Source of the DNA: Blastococcus sp.
GTDB lineage: Bacteria; Actinomycetota; Actinomycetes; Mycobacteriales; Geodermatophilaceae
Direction of reading: 5' to 3'
DNA: 64,000 nt
Assembly (NCBI GenBank): GCA_025465355.1
Contig: JAODNN010000089.1
Coordinates: 1-64,000, forward strand
This document shows, piece after piece, positions 43,175 to 52,085 of the stretch; the stretch's first letter is position 1; each line of letters begins with the position of its first letter. The translations under genes and the position numbers were made by a program. The notes beneath the pieces were generated by a model, which ran no database searches, had not been told where the DNA came from, and saw nothing but the letters and a program-made list of their open reading frames with translations.

Positions 43175-44878
43175 ATGCCGCACGCGTACTCCGACGACGC
43201 GCTGACCCTCGCACGCCTCCTGCAGGAGCCGCTGCTGCGTCGCGCCCGGATCCACGCAGGGCGGGCCGGTGCGGTCACCCGGCTGGACTGGGTCGCGCCG
43301 TGGGCGGTCGCCTGGCACCAGGAGGACCTCTTGACGGGCGTCCTGGTGCATGCGCACGCCGCGGAGCTCGCGGAGCAGCAGGTCACGGTGAGCCAGGTGG
43401 CAGAGCAGCTCGCCGGCCGCGGCGCCGCGGCGTTGCTGGTGGACGGCCACCAGGCCGGGACCACCGCGACGGAGGTCGCCTGCCCGCTGACGCTGGTCAC
43501 CATGGCCGACACCGTGGCGTTCACCGCCCTCAACCGGCTCGTCGCCGACCTGACTCTCGCGCGCGAGACCCACGTGCTGCGGTACGGCCTGACCGTGCAC
43601 CGTGCGCTGGCCGAGCTGCTGTACCGGGGCGCCGAGCTCTCGGCGCTGTGCAGCCAGATGTCGCGGATGTCGCAGCGGCCGGTGGCCGTGTTCGACAGCC
43701 AGGGCGCCCTGGCCGTGCTCGAGCAGCGGCAGCCCCGGGTGGTGGAAGCGGCCGCGTTGTCCCGTGCCTTCGCCGAGCAGGCCGAGGCGCTGGGCGCCAA
43801 GGATGCGCCGGACGAGCTGCACCCACGGCTGGCCGAACTCACCGTGGCCGGCCGGTTGTTCGCGTGCGTACTGACGCCGATCGTGCTGGGCGGCCGGCAC
43901 GACGGCTGGATCCTGCTGCTGGAGGACGGCGACGATCCACACCCGCACGACCTGGCGGAGCACCGTGTCCTGGTAGAGCAGGCGGCGCCGATCGTCGGCA
44001 CCGAGATGCTGCGGCTGCGCAGCGTCCAGCGGGCCAAGGAGCAGGCGCGCGGCGACTTCGTGCACGGGCTGCTGCACGGCCGGTTCGCCACGGTGGAGGA
44101 CATCAGCGCCCGGGCTGCGCACTACGAGTTCCCCGTGCGCTCGTGGTTCGGGGTGGTGGTGGCCTCCGGGCTCACGGTGCCCGGGGACGCCGACGCCCCG
44201 GCGCGACTGCAGAACATCGCCATCCAGGCATCCCGGCTGCTGCCCGAGCAGGAGCGGCACACCCAGGCGGCGATGGTCGGAGACGTGCTGGTCGTCGTCC
44301 GGGAAGCCGCCCGCCGCGGTGTGATGGGCACGCCGGACACCGCGATCGCCACCATCGCGGAGTACGCGGCGGAACTGCACAGCTACCTCAGCCGGCGGAA
44401 GGACCAGTCCGGCCGGCCGGTCCGCGTCACCTACGGCCGGCCGGTGGTGGGCGCCCTGGCGATACCCGACAGCTACCGCGAGGCCCGCATGGCGCACGGT
44501 CTGCAGCAGCGGCTCGGCCTGCCGCCCGTCTCCGGCTACCAGGAGCTGCGGGTGCACGCGGTGCTCGAGGACGTCGCATCGAGCCGCACCGGACGCTCGT
44601 TCGCCACGGACCTCCTGGCGCCGCTCCGCGATCCGGCCGCGGGGGACCTGGAGTCCGCCGTCCTCGCCTATGTGGCCAGCGGCGGCAACGTGAACGCTTC
44701 CTCCCGCGACCTGCACATCCACCGCAACACGATGCTGTACAAGCTGGACCGGGCCTCCCGGCTGCTGGGCATGGATCTGCGCCAGGCAGAGAACCAGTTC
44801 GCGGTGTGGCTCGCCCACACCCTCGACCTGCTGGCGAACACGACCGCCGAGGTCGAGCGGGTGGTCAGCCCCGCCTGA
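43175..44878 (+). CDS. PucR-family transcriptional regulator
   Basis: A 567-residue regulator with the three PucR parts: an N-terminal ligand domain (about residues 8-125), a central CdaR GGDEF-like domain (about 300-430) and a C-terminal PucR helix-turn-helix (LESAVLAYVASGGNVNASSR, then LHIHRNTMLYKLDRASRLLG near residues 500-540). Start ATG 43175 has AGAGGAG upstream. PucR proteins activate catabolism of purines, amines or amides, which suits control of the diiron-oxidase operon and the permease gene. Its 3' end overlaps the convergent MFS gene by 14 nt. Confidence 0.92.
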   Translation: MPHAYSDDALTLARLLQEPLLRRARIHAGRAGAVTRLDWVAPWAVAWHQEDLLTGVLVHAHAAELAEQQVTVSQVAEQLAGRGAAALLVDGHQAGTTATEVACPLTLVTMADTVAFTALNRLVADLTLARETHVLRYGLTVHRALAELLYRGAELSALCSQMSRMSQRPVAVFDSQGALAVLEQRQPRVVEAAALSRAFAEQAEALGAKDAPDELHPRLAELTVAGRLFACVLTPIVLGGRHDGWILLLEDGDDPHPHDLAEHRVLVEQAAPIVGTEMLRLRSVQRAKEQARGDFVHGLLHGRFATVEDISARAAHYEFPVRSWFGVVVASGLTVPGDADAPARLQNIAIQASRLLPEQERHTQAAMVGDVLVVVREAARRGVMGTPDTAIATIAEYAAELHSYLSRRKDQSGRPVRVTYGRPVVGALAIPDSYREARMAHGLQQRLGLPPVSGYQELRVHAVLEDVASSRTGRSFATDLLAPLRDPAAGDLESAVLAYVASGGNVNASSRDLHIHRNTMLYKLDRASRLLGMDLRQAENQFAVWLAHTLDLLANTTAEVERVVSPA

Positions 44879-46310
44879 CCGGTGCGTCGACCGCCGCAGC
44901 CGGCCGCGGGTCGGGCAGCTCCCGGCCGCGGAAGCTGATGACCAGCCCCGCGGCGGCCACCGAGGCACAGCCGGCGAACAGCCACCCCAGCCCGTCGGGC
45001 CACGCGGCCGCGACCCCGGCCGTGCCGACCGCGGCGCCGACGAACCGCATCATGTTGAACAGCCCGAGGCCGGTCCCCTTCTGACCGGCAGGCGAGCGGG
45101 TGGCGCCGGTCAGCGCGGGCGTCTGGACCAGGGCGATCCCCACCCCGGCGGACACCAGCAGGGCGATGATCGGCACGAGGCGCTGCGCGCCGGAACCCAG
45201 CACCACCGCCAGCCCGATGTCGACAGCGACCAGCAGGCTCAATCCGGTACGCAGCACGGGACGGGGCCCGACCCGATCGGCGAGCACGCCGACGACCGGC
45301 GCGAGCACCGCCCACACCAGGGGGAGCGCGAAGATGAGCACGCCGGTGACGGCGGCCGACAGCCGGGTGACGCCGGTCAGGTAGAGCGGCACCGCGACCA
45401 GCACCGCGGCGAGGCTGCTCTGCTGGACGAACACCCCCGTCGCCGAGCGCAGCCACCGGATCTCGATCAGCAGCCGAGGATCGATGAACGGGGCCGCGCG
45501 CCGCAGCCCGGTGCGGACGAACACCGCGAGCGCGCAGACGCCGAGGACGGCGCCGACGACCGGCGCCCACACGGGGACGCCGGGCTGCGGAGCCGCGGTC
45601 GCCGCGGTCATGAGCAGCGCGACGCCGAGGGTGAGGGAACCGGCGCCGACGGGATCGATGCGGGCCGGCTGTCCGGAGTCGCGGGGAACGACCCGCAGGG
45701 TCAGGGCCAGCACGCCCAGGGTGAGGGGCACGAGGGCGCCGAAGATGGCGCGCCAGCCGAACGCGTCGGCGACCAGGCCGCCGACCGGCGGCCCGATGGC
45801 CTGACCGATTCCGTTGGCCGCACCCCACGCGCCCATGACGCGGCTCCGCCGCTCCGGCGGGAAGCTGCGGGCCAGCATGCCCATGACGGCGGTCGGCACC
45901 GCGGCGCAACCCAGACCCTGCAACCCGCGGCTCACGACCATCAACGCCAGGGTGGGAGCCACGGCGGCACCGACGGTGCCGGCGAGCAGAACCGACAGCG
46001 CGAGGACGAGGGTGCGACGGCGGCCCAGCCGGTCGCTGATCCATCCGGTCAACGGCATCGCGACGGCGAGCACGAGCACCGACGCCGACGCGACCAGGAC
46101 GCCCTGGGTGACCGGTGCGCCGAAGTCGGCGGTGATCTGGCGCAACGGGACGTTGACGATGTTGTTGCTGATCGTGCCCAGGACCGTGGCGCCGAGCAGG
46201 GCCGCCAGCAGCCAGCCGCGCCCGGCGGGGAGGGGAAGAACACTGCCGGGTCGTGTCGAGGGGCCCGGAGCGGCGGGAGTTACGTCGGGCTCCGTCGTCG
46301 TTTCCCGCAC
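44865..46310 (-). CDS. MFS drug/solute transporter, 14-TM DHA2 type
   Basis: A 481-residue membrane protein with about 14 hydrophobic segments. The loop motif A GWISDRLGRRRTL lies near residue 88 and RGLQGLGCAAVP near 128 corresponds to motif B; APPVGGLVADAFGWR-like residues follow near 165. DHA2 proteins export drugs or small metabolites with proton exchange. Start GTG 46310 follows GAGGGG. It may remove a toxic intermediate of the nearby oxidase pathway, or be unrelated. Confidence 0.88.
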   Translation of the reverse strand: MRETTTEPDVTPAAPGPSTRPGSVLPLPAGRGWLLAALLGATVLGTISNNIVNVPLRQITADFGAPVTQGVLVASASVLVLAVAMPLTGWISDRLGRRRTLVLALSVLLAGTVGAAVAPTLALMVVSRGLQGLGCAAVPTAVMGMLARSFPPERRSRVMGAWGAANGIGQAIGPPVGGLVADAFGWRAIFGALVPLTLGVLALTLRVVPRDSGQPARIDPVGAGSLTLGVALLMTAATAAPQPGVPVWAPVVGAVLGVCALAVFVRTGLRRAAPFIDPRLLIEIRWLRSATGVFVQQSSLAAVLVAVPLYLTGVTRLSAAVTGVLIFALPLVWAVLAPVVGVLADRVGPRPVLRTGLSLLVAVDIGLAVVLGSGAQRLVPIIALLVSAGVGIALVQTPALTGATRSPAGQKGTGLGLFNMMRFVGAAVGTAGVAAAWPDGLGWLFAGCASVAAAGLVISFRGRELPDPRPAAAVDAPVRRG

Positions 46311-46378
46311 AACCGTCCCCTCATCACTCTTCCGGCCACCGATGGTTACACCCTGCTGAGCGACTCACTACAGCAAGC

Positions 46379-46409
46379 TGCACATTCCGGAGGCGCGCGA
46401 CTGTGCACA
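46379..46409. promoter_or_regulatory. Two GCACAT repeats, 25 bp apart, before the permease
   Basis: TGCACAT at 46379-46385 and the palindrome TGTGCACA at 46402-46409 carry GCACAT copies that start at 46380 and 46405. The period matches the pair before the diiron oxidase operon. They lie about 80-105 bp before the permease ATG. Confidence 0.6.
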
Positions 46410-46486
46410 TCACTGATGGACGGGCGGTGGCGGATCCAGGACCTTCGTCCCACATCACATCGGGCTCTCCCGCTTGAGGGGCAACC

Positions 46487-48154
46487 ATGCATCTGACAGC
46501 AGCACACTGGATCTTCTTGGCGGGAGTCGTGGTCATCCTCGTCACGATGATCATGCGCAAGAACATCGTCGTGCCGGCCGTGGTGGCCACTTTCCTGACT
46601 GCCCTGGTCTTCACCGGCAGTCTGGCCACAGGTCTCTCGTCGGTGTTCAACGCCAGCCTCACGGCGGCGACCAACCTGTTCAGCATCTTCCTGATCATCG
46701 CGATGGTCACGGCGATGCTGCGCTCGCTGGAAGGGCTGGGGGCTGACCGGCGCATGGTGGCGCCGTTCCGGAAGGTCATGCGCAACGGGCACCTGGCCTT
46801 CTGGACGCTGGTGATCATCACCTACTTCATCTCGCTGTTCTTCTGGCCGACCCCGGCCGTGCCACTCATCGGCGCGGTCCTGGTCCCGGTGGCGATCCGG
46901 GCGGGGCTGCGTCCGCTGGCGGCCGGCTTCACCGTCGCGATCGCCGGCCAGGGGATGGCGCTCTCTTCCGACTACGTCATCCGCGTGGCGCCGGGGCTCT
47001 CGGCGAAGGCCGCGAGCGCCGACCCCGCGGTCGTCGCCGACCGCGCGTTCGTGCTGTCGCTGATCGTGGGCGGCATCGCGCTGGCCATCGGCTACGCGAT
47101 GGAGGTGCGCAAGATGCGCACGCCGTCCGACGAGTGGCTCGCCGACTGGGACTCGACCGCCGACCGCTCCGCGCTGGTCGCGGACGCCGAGCAGGTCATC
47201 GACGAGGACCCCTTCGGCGGCGTGGGCCACGGTGGAGCGGGCACCGGTGGTGGTGGCTCCGGACCTGGCTCCGGTCAGGGTGGGGTGACCGCGGGCGAGC
47301 GCGAGCTGGTCGGCGTCGGCGCGCGGACCGGCGTGTCCTCGCCGGTCGAGGCGCCGATCGTCGGCCACGGCATGGCGCTGCGGGGCACCCCCGCCGGTCA
47401 GCCGGTGCCCGCGGAGGCGCACACCATCGCCCCGGTCGAGAAGCCGCTCGCCTCGAAGTTCTTCGCGGTGTTCGTGCCGGTGGCATACCTGGCACTGATC
47501 GTCTACCTCGTCGTCGCCGCGCTGTCCGACTCGGTGCCCGACCTCAAGGGCGGGGATGCCGCTGCGCTGGTCGGCGGCATCGCGCTGCTCACCATGTTCG
47601 GGGCTGCTTTCGCTCGCGACCGGTCGACGTTCATGGAGACCGCGGCCGAGCACATCGTCGACGGCCTGGTGTTCGCGTTCAAGGCCATGGGGGTCGTCCT
47701 GCCGATCGCCGGGTTCTTCTTCCTGGGCAACGGCGACTTCTCGGGGACGGTCATGAGCCTCGGCGAGGGCGTGAAGGGGCCGGCTTTCCTGTACGACATG
47801 GTCGTGGCCGGCCAGTCCCACCTGCCCACGAGCGGCATCGTCACCGCCTTCGGCATCCTGCTGGTCGGCATGATCGCCGGGCTGGAGGGTTCCGGTTTCT
47901 CGGGGCTGCCGCTGACCGGGTCGCTGGCCGGGTCGCTGGCCCACGGGGCGGGCGTGAGCAGCCCGACGCTTGCGGCCATCGGGCAGATGGGCAACATCTG
48001 GTCCGGCGGCGGCACGCTGGTCGCCTGGTCCTCGCTGCTCGCCGTGGCCGGTTTCGCCCGGGTTCCCGTGGTCGAGCTGGCCCGGCGCTGCTTCGTGCCG
48101 GTCGTCGCGGGGTTGGTCGTCGCCACGGTCGCGGGGGTGGTGATCTTCGGCTAG
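46487..48154 (+). CDS. Large multipass permease (ion-transporter superfamily-like)
   Basis: A 555-residue protein with about 12 membrane segments in two blocks (residues 5-205 and 325-555), split by a hydrophilic loop with a glycine-rich run near residues 245-270. Segments such as FFWPTPAVPLIGAVLVPVAI near 122 and AIAGQGMALSSDYVIRVAPG near 155, and GIVTAFGILLVGMIAGLEGSG near 450 resemble re-entrant loops of GntP/CitM-like carriers, but I cannot name the family with certainty. With the shared upstream repeats it is the best candidate importer for the diiron-oxidase substrate. ATG 46487 follows TGAGGGG. Confidence 0.75.
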   Translation: MHLTAAHWIFLAGVVVILVTMIMRKNIVVPAVVATFLTALVFTGSLATGLSSVFNASLTAATNLFSIFLIIAMVTAMLRSLEGLGADRRMVAPFRKVMRNGHLAFWTLVIITYFISLFFWPTPAVPLIGAVLVPVAIRAGLRPLAAGFTVAIAGQGMALSSDYVIRVAPGLSAKAASADPAVVADRAFVLSLIVGGIALAIGYAMEVRKMRTPSDEWLADWDSTADRSALVADAEQVIDEDPFGGVGHGGAGTGGGGSGPGSGQGGVTAGERELVGVGARTGVSSPVEAPIVGHGMALRGTPAGQPVPAEAHTIAPVEKPLASKFFAVFVPVAYLALIVYLVVAALSDSVPDLKGGDAAALVGGIALLTMFGAAFARDRSTFMETAAEHIVDGLVFAFKAMGVVLPIAGFFFLGNGDFSGTVMSLGEGVKGPAFLYDMVVAGQSHLPTSGIVTAFGILLVGMIAGLEGSGFSGLPLTGSLAGSLAHGAGVSSPTLAAIGQMGNIWSGGGTLVAWSSLLAVAGFARVPVVELARRCFVPVVAGLVVATVAGVVIFG

Positions 48155-48178
48155 CAACCGCCCGGGTGCATCCAGGCC

Positions 48179-48232
48179 CCGACGCACAGCAGCCCCGGAC
48201 CGCGCAGGCGGTCCGGGGCTGCTGTGCGTCGG
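48179..48232 (+). terminator. 24-bp perfect hairpin after the permease
   Basis: Arms 48179-48202 and 48209-48232 pair completely around a 6-nt loop, 24 nt after the permease stop. It is a strong intrinsic-type hairpin without a U-tract. Confidence 0.85.
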
Positions 48233-48321
48233 CGAACGTCCCGGCCGCGCGGCGCGTGTCGGCCGCGGTCGCGGGTATCAGGGCGGATACGCGGGGGCGG
48301 GCCGGCTACTGAGGAGATGCG

Positions 48322-49482
48322 GTGCACGCTCCGTCGAGAGACGCAGAACCGAACCCCTCGGGTGATGGGTCGACGACCACGATCGACGTCCCCCACGGCC
48401 ACGGCGTCCCGTCCGGGTCATGGCCCTCGGGCACGACGCGGCCGCCCGACCCGCGGTGGCCCACCCGGCGCATCTTCGGCGCTGCGTTCACGGCGGGAAC
48501 GGGTGTCGTCCTTGCCTACGTGCTGCTCGGTGCGATCGGGAGCGTCGCCGGGGAGCTCATCCTGATCGTGCTCGCGCTGGTCTTCGCCGTGGGCCTGGAC
48601 CCGATCGTCTCCTGGCTCGCCCGCCACGGGTGGCGCCGGGGCTACGGCGTCACCGCAGTCATGACCGGATTCCTGCTCGTCCTGGCCGGCGTCTTCGCGG
48701 CGATCATCCCGCCGATCGTGACGTCGGTCGGTCAGCTCATCAAGGCGGCACCCGGGCTCATCCAGGAGTTGCAGGACCGCAGCAGCGTGCTGGGGCGGTT
48801 GAACGCGCGGTACCACGTCCTCGACGCGCTCAAGTCCCAGGTGGCCGGTGGCGGAGGAAAGCTGCCGGTGGGCGGCGTCCTGAACATCGGGCTGGCCGTC
48901 TTCGGCACGCTCGCCGCGGCGGTCACCGTCGTGGCCCTGACGATCTACTTCCTCGCCAACCTGCCGTCGATCCGCCGCGCGATCTACCGCACGGTTCCCG
49001 CCAGCCGCCGCGCCCGGGTGCAGGAGCTCGGTGACGAGATCAGTGCCCGGACCGGTGGCTACGTGCTGGGCAACCTGCTGACCTCGCTCATTGCCGGGGT
49101 GGGCACCTTCGTGTTCCTCGAGATCGTGGGCGTGCCCTACGCGGTCGCCCTGGGCGTGCTCGTGGCCGTGCTGGACCTCATCCCGGTGGTCGGCTCGACC
49201 ATCGGGGGGATCCTCGTCACGCTCGTGGCCCTCAGCGTCTCCACGGCCGTCGCCATCGCCAGCCTGATCTTCTACATCGTCTACCGAGTGCTCGAGGACT
49301 ACCTGCTGACTCCGCGGGTCATGGACCGGGCCGTCGACGTTCCCCCCGTGCTGACCATCGTGGCGCTGCTGATCGGCGGGGCCCTGCTCGGGATCGTCGG
49401 CGCCTTCCTCGCCATCCCCGTCGCGGCCGCCGTGCAGCTGGTGGTCACCCGCGTGGTGTGGCCACGACTGGACCAGGCCTGA
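48322..49482 (+). CDS. AI-2E family (PerM/YhhT-like) transporter
   Basis: A 386-residue membrane protein of the AI-2E transporter family with about eight hydrophobic segments. LVFAVGLDPIVSWLARHGWRRG near residue 90, the amphipathic region of about residues 130-185 and the C-terminal GVLVAVLDLIPVVGSTIGGI near 290 and LTPRVMDRAVDVPPVL near 330 are typical. The family exports small molecules or ions. Start GTG 48322 follows GAGGAG. The first 45 residues are hydrophilic and likely cytoplasmic. No operon partner is evident. Confidence 0.88.
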   Translation: MHAPSRDAEPNPSGDGSTTTIDVPHGHGVPSGSWPSGTTRPPDPRWPTRRIFGAAFTAGTGVVLAYVLLGAIGSVAGELILIVLALVFAVGLDPIVSWLARHGWRRGYGVTAVMTGFLLVLAGVFAAIIPPIVTSVGQLIKAAPGLIQELQDRSSVLGRLNARYHVLDALKSQVAGGGGKLPVGGVLNIGLAVFGTLAAAVTVVALTIYFLANLPSIRRAIYRTVPASRRARVQELGDEISARTGGYVLGNLLTSLIAGVGTFVFLEIVGVPYAVALGVLVAVLDLIPVVGSTIGGILVTLVALSVSTAVAIASLIFYIVYRVLEDYLLTPRVMDRAVDVPPVLTIVALLIGGALLGIVGAFLAIPVAAAVQLVVTRVVWPRLDQA

Positions 49483-49545
49483 GCCGAGCGCGGGGGAGCG
49501 TCGACGTGGCAGGGTGGCCGGAGCCCAGCAGGAGGTGATGGCTGC

Positions 49546-50526
49546 GTGGACCTCCAGGAGGTCGCCGACGAGCTCTACCGGGTGCCGCCCGAGGAGTTCA
49601 TCGCGCTGCGCAAGGCCCGTCAGGACCAGGCACGCGCCGAGGGCGACAAGGCGCTCGCCAAGGACATCGGAGCGCTGCCCAAACCCTCGGCCGCCGCCTG
49701 GGTCAGCAACCTGCTGGTGCGCGCCCATCGGCCGGAGATCGAGGGGCTCGTCGAACTGGGGAATCTGCTGCGGGAGGCGCAGCAGAACCTGGCCGGCGCC
49801 GAACTGAAGGCGCTGGACACCCAGCGACGCCAGTTGATCGCGGCGCTGACCCAGCAGGCCCGCTCGCTGGCATACGACGTCGGCCATCCCGTGAGCACGC
49901 AGGTGGCCGGCCAGGTCGAGGAGACGCTGCGGACCGCGATGAGCGATCCCGCCGCCGGGGACGCCCTGCTCACGGGCCGGCTCACGTCGCCGATGTCCTA
50001 CAACGGTGGTCTCGGGACGAGCCCTGCGCGCCCCGACCTGCGGCTGGTCCGGTCCCCGAGGCCCGACGTCTCCGACCGGGACCGCTCCAGGACCGCCACC
50101 ACCACACGGGACCGGCCGGCGACGACGCCCCGGGAACGGACGACTGCCGACGAGCGACGGGAGGCGCGGGAACGTGCCCTCGAGGAGAAGCGCCGCGCGG
50201 CCGAGGAGCAGCGCCGGCGGGAACTGGCCGAGGCGCGGCGGGCCGCCGACGAGGCGACGGTTCTCGCGGAGGAGGCGCACGCGGCGGCCGAGGAGCAGCG
50301 GCAGCGCGTCGCGGAGCTCGACGACCGCCGGTCGCAGCTGCAGGCGCGGGTGGCCGAACTCGGTGACGAGCTCGCGGAGGCCGAACGCGCGGCCGCCGAC
50401 GTCGCGGCCCGCCTGAAGGCGGCCGAGCGCCGTCGGAAAGCCGCCGAACGCGAGGCCACCGAGGCGGCTGGGAACCGCGACCGCGCCGTCGCCCATGCGG
50501 ACGAACTGGCCCACCGGGCGGACTGA
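49546..50526 (+). CDS. Unrecognised protein with long C-terminal coiled coil
   Basis: A 326-residue hydrophilic protein of unknown function. Residues 1-145 look folded, with FIALRKARQDQARAEGDK, KDIGALPKPSAAAWVSNLLVR and an all-helical continuation. A disordered Arg/Thr/Asp linker covers about 165-200, and from residue 205 to 320 there is an Ala/Glu/Arg heptad pattern typical of a long coiled coil. No signal peptide or membrane segment is present. Start GTG 49546 follows GGAGGTGAT. The gene stands alone; I assign no function. Confidence 0.8.
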   Translation: MDLQEVADELYRVPPEEFIALRKARQDQARAEGDKALAKDIGALPKPSAAAWVSNLLVRAHRPEIEGLVELGNLLREAQQNLAGAELKALDTQRRQLIAALTQQARSLAYDVGHPVSTQVAGQVEETLRTAMSDPAAGDALLTGRLTSPMSYNGGLGTSPARPDLRLVRSPRPDVSDRDRSRTATTTRDRPATTPRERTTADERREARERALEEKRRAAEEQRRRELAEARRAADEATVLAEEAHAAAEEQRQRVAELDDRRSQLQARVAELGDELAEAERAAADVAARLKAAERRRKAAEREATEAAGNRDRAVAHADELAHRAD

Positions 50527-50574
50527 TCGCACATACCGCCCCCTCGGCCGGCCGGCGGCCGGGTCGACACGAGT

Positions 50575-51093
50575 TCAGCCCATCGTCTTCTGACCGTCGA
50601 TCGCCTCCCGCAGGATGTCGGCGTGGCCGGCGTGCTGGGACGTCTCGGCGAGAATGTGCAGCAGCGTCCGGCGGGCCGACCAGTGCGCGCCCGGCTCGAA
50701 CCACGGGGCCTGGGGCAGCGGGTGGCCCGCGTCGAGGTCGGGCAGCGTAGCCACGAGTTCGTCGGTGCGCCGGGCGACGGCGTCGTAGTCGGCCAGCAGG
50801 CCGGCCAGCGTCTCGCCGGGCTCGAGCCGCCACTGCCTGGCCCACTCCTCGGGGTCGCCGCCCAACGCCTCGGGGCCGCCCTCGATGAAGCGCGCCCACG
50901 TCGCCTCCGTCGCGGCGACGTGCTTGATCAGCGTGGCCAGGCACAGCTCGCTCACGGTCGTGCGCTGCGCGGCCTGCTCATCGGTGAGGTCACGGACGGC
51001 GAATCGCAGGAAGCCGCGGTGCCGGTCGAGGGACTCGATCAGATCGGCACGCTCGCCGGTCAGGGTCGTCCTGGTGGTGTCGGTGCCGGTCAC
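50575..51093 (-). CDS. DinB-family protein (DUF664-like)
   Basis: A 172-residue four-helix-bundle protein of the DinB/mycothiol-dependent superfamily. Metal ligand histidines are seen in LIKHVAATEATW near residue 57 and in LLHILAETSQHAGHADILRE near residues 143-160. Actinobacterial members often act as mycothiol-dependent transferases or isomerases; one of these could supply the maleylacetoacetate isomerase missing from the homogentisate operon, but nothing here supports that directly. Start GTG 51093 follows GAGAGGCGG. Confidence 0.88.
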   Translation of the reverse strand: MTGTDTTRTTLTGERADLIESLDRHRGFLRFAVRDLTDEQAAQRTTVSELCLATLIKHVAATEATWARFIEGGPEALGGDPEEWARQWRLEPGETLAGLLADYDAVARRTDELVATLPDLDAGHPLPQAPWFEPGAHWSARRTLLHILAETSQHAGHADILREAIDGQKTMG

Positions 51094-51243
51094 GGGGATC
51101 CGCCTCTCGGAGTCGATCGGTCACGTCTGACGCTACGGAGAACGGGTGACAGTTTCTGCCCACGACGGCGAAGGATCTGGCGGCAGCGGCGCCCGGCCGG
51201 GGACCGCTCTGCGAGGGGCAGCTACCCCACCTAGCGTGGTCAC

Positions 51244-52050
51244 ATGGCGGCTTCCACCGGACGCGTCGCGATCGTCACCGGCTCCGAGTCGGGCATCGGC
51301 CGGGCCGTCGCCGTGGCGCTGGCCGAGCAGGGCTGCGACGTCGGCATCACCTGGTACCGCGAGGAGGGCGAGGGGCGGGCCACCGCGGACGAGGTCCGTG
51401 GCCTGGGCCGACGCGCGGAGGTACGGCACCTGGACCTCACCCGTCTGCCGGACGCCGCTGACGTGATGGACGAGCTGGCCGAGGCGCTCGGCGGTGTCGA
51501 CGTCCTGGTCAACGACGCCGGCACGGGCCACTCGACCCGGCTGCTCGACCTGGACCTCGGCACCTGGCGCGAGGTCCTGGCCACCGATCTCGACGGCGCC
51601 TTCCTCTGCCTGCAGCGGGCCGCCCGCCGCATGGTCGCCGCGGGCCGCGGCGGCCGGATCATCAACATCACCAGCGTCCACGAGCACCAGCCACGGGTCG
51701 GCGCGGCCGCCTACTGCGCGGCCAAGGGCGGCCTCGGCCTGCTCACCAAGGTGGCGGCGTTGGAACTGTCCGAGCACGGCATCACCGTCAACTCCGTCGC
51801 GCCCGGAGAGATCGCCACACCCATGACCGGCCAGGAGGACGAGGACCCGACCGCCCCCGGTCACCGCCGGCCCGGCGTGCCGCTCGGGCGTCCTGGAGAC
51901 GCCCGGGAGGTGGCGGCGGTGGTCGCGTTCCTTGCCTCACCGGCGGCGAGCTACGTCACGGGCGCGTCCTGGCCGGTGGACGGCGGGATGCTGCAGATGG
52001 GCCCGATGGCGGGCTCGCACATGACGTCCGACGACTGGCGCCGCCCCTGA
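51244..52050 (+). CDS. Short-chain dehydrogenase/reductase (glucose 1-dehydrogenase-like)
   Basis: A 268-residue SDR with VTGSESGIGRAVAVAL at the N-terminus, NDAG near residue 90 in place of NNAG, the serine in INITSVHEHQP near 140 and YCAAKGG near 158. The C-terminus GASWPVDGGM is standard. No Shine-Dalgarno precedes the ATG; TAGCGT lies about 6 bp before it, the spacing expected for a -10 box of a leaderless transcript. Its substrate is not evident. Confidence 0.9.
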   Translation: MAASTGRVAIVTGSESGIGRAVAVALAEQGCDVGITWYREEGEGRATADEVRGLGRRAEVRHLDLTRLPDAADVMDELAEALGGVDVLVNDAGTGHSTRLLDLDLGTWREVLATDLDGAFLCLQRAARRMVAAGRGGRIINITSVHEHQPRVGAAAYCAAKGGLGLLTKVAALELSEHGITVNSVAPGEIATPMTGQEDEDPTAPGHRRPGVPLGRPGDAREVAAVVAFLASPAASYVTGASWPVDGGMLQMGPMAGSHMTSDDWRRP

Positions 52051-52085
52051 CGGACGGAGGGGGCAGCGCCAGGGGAGCGGGCCGG

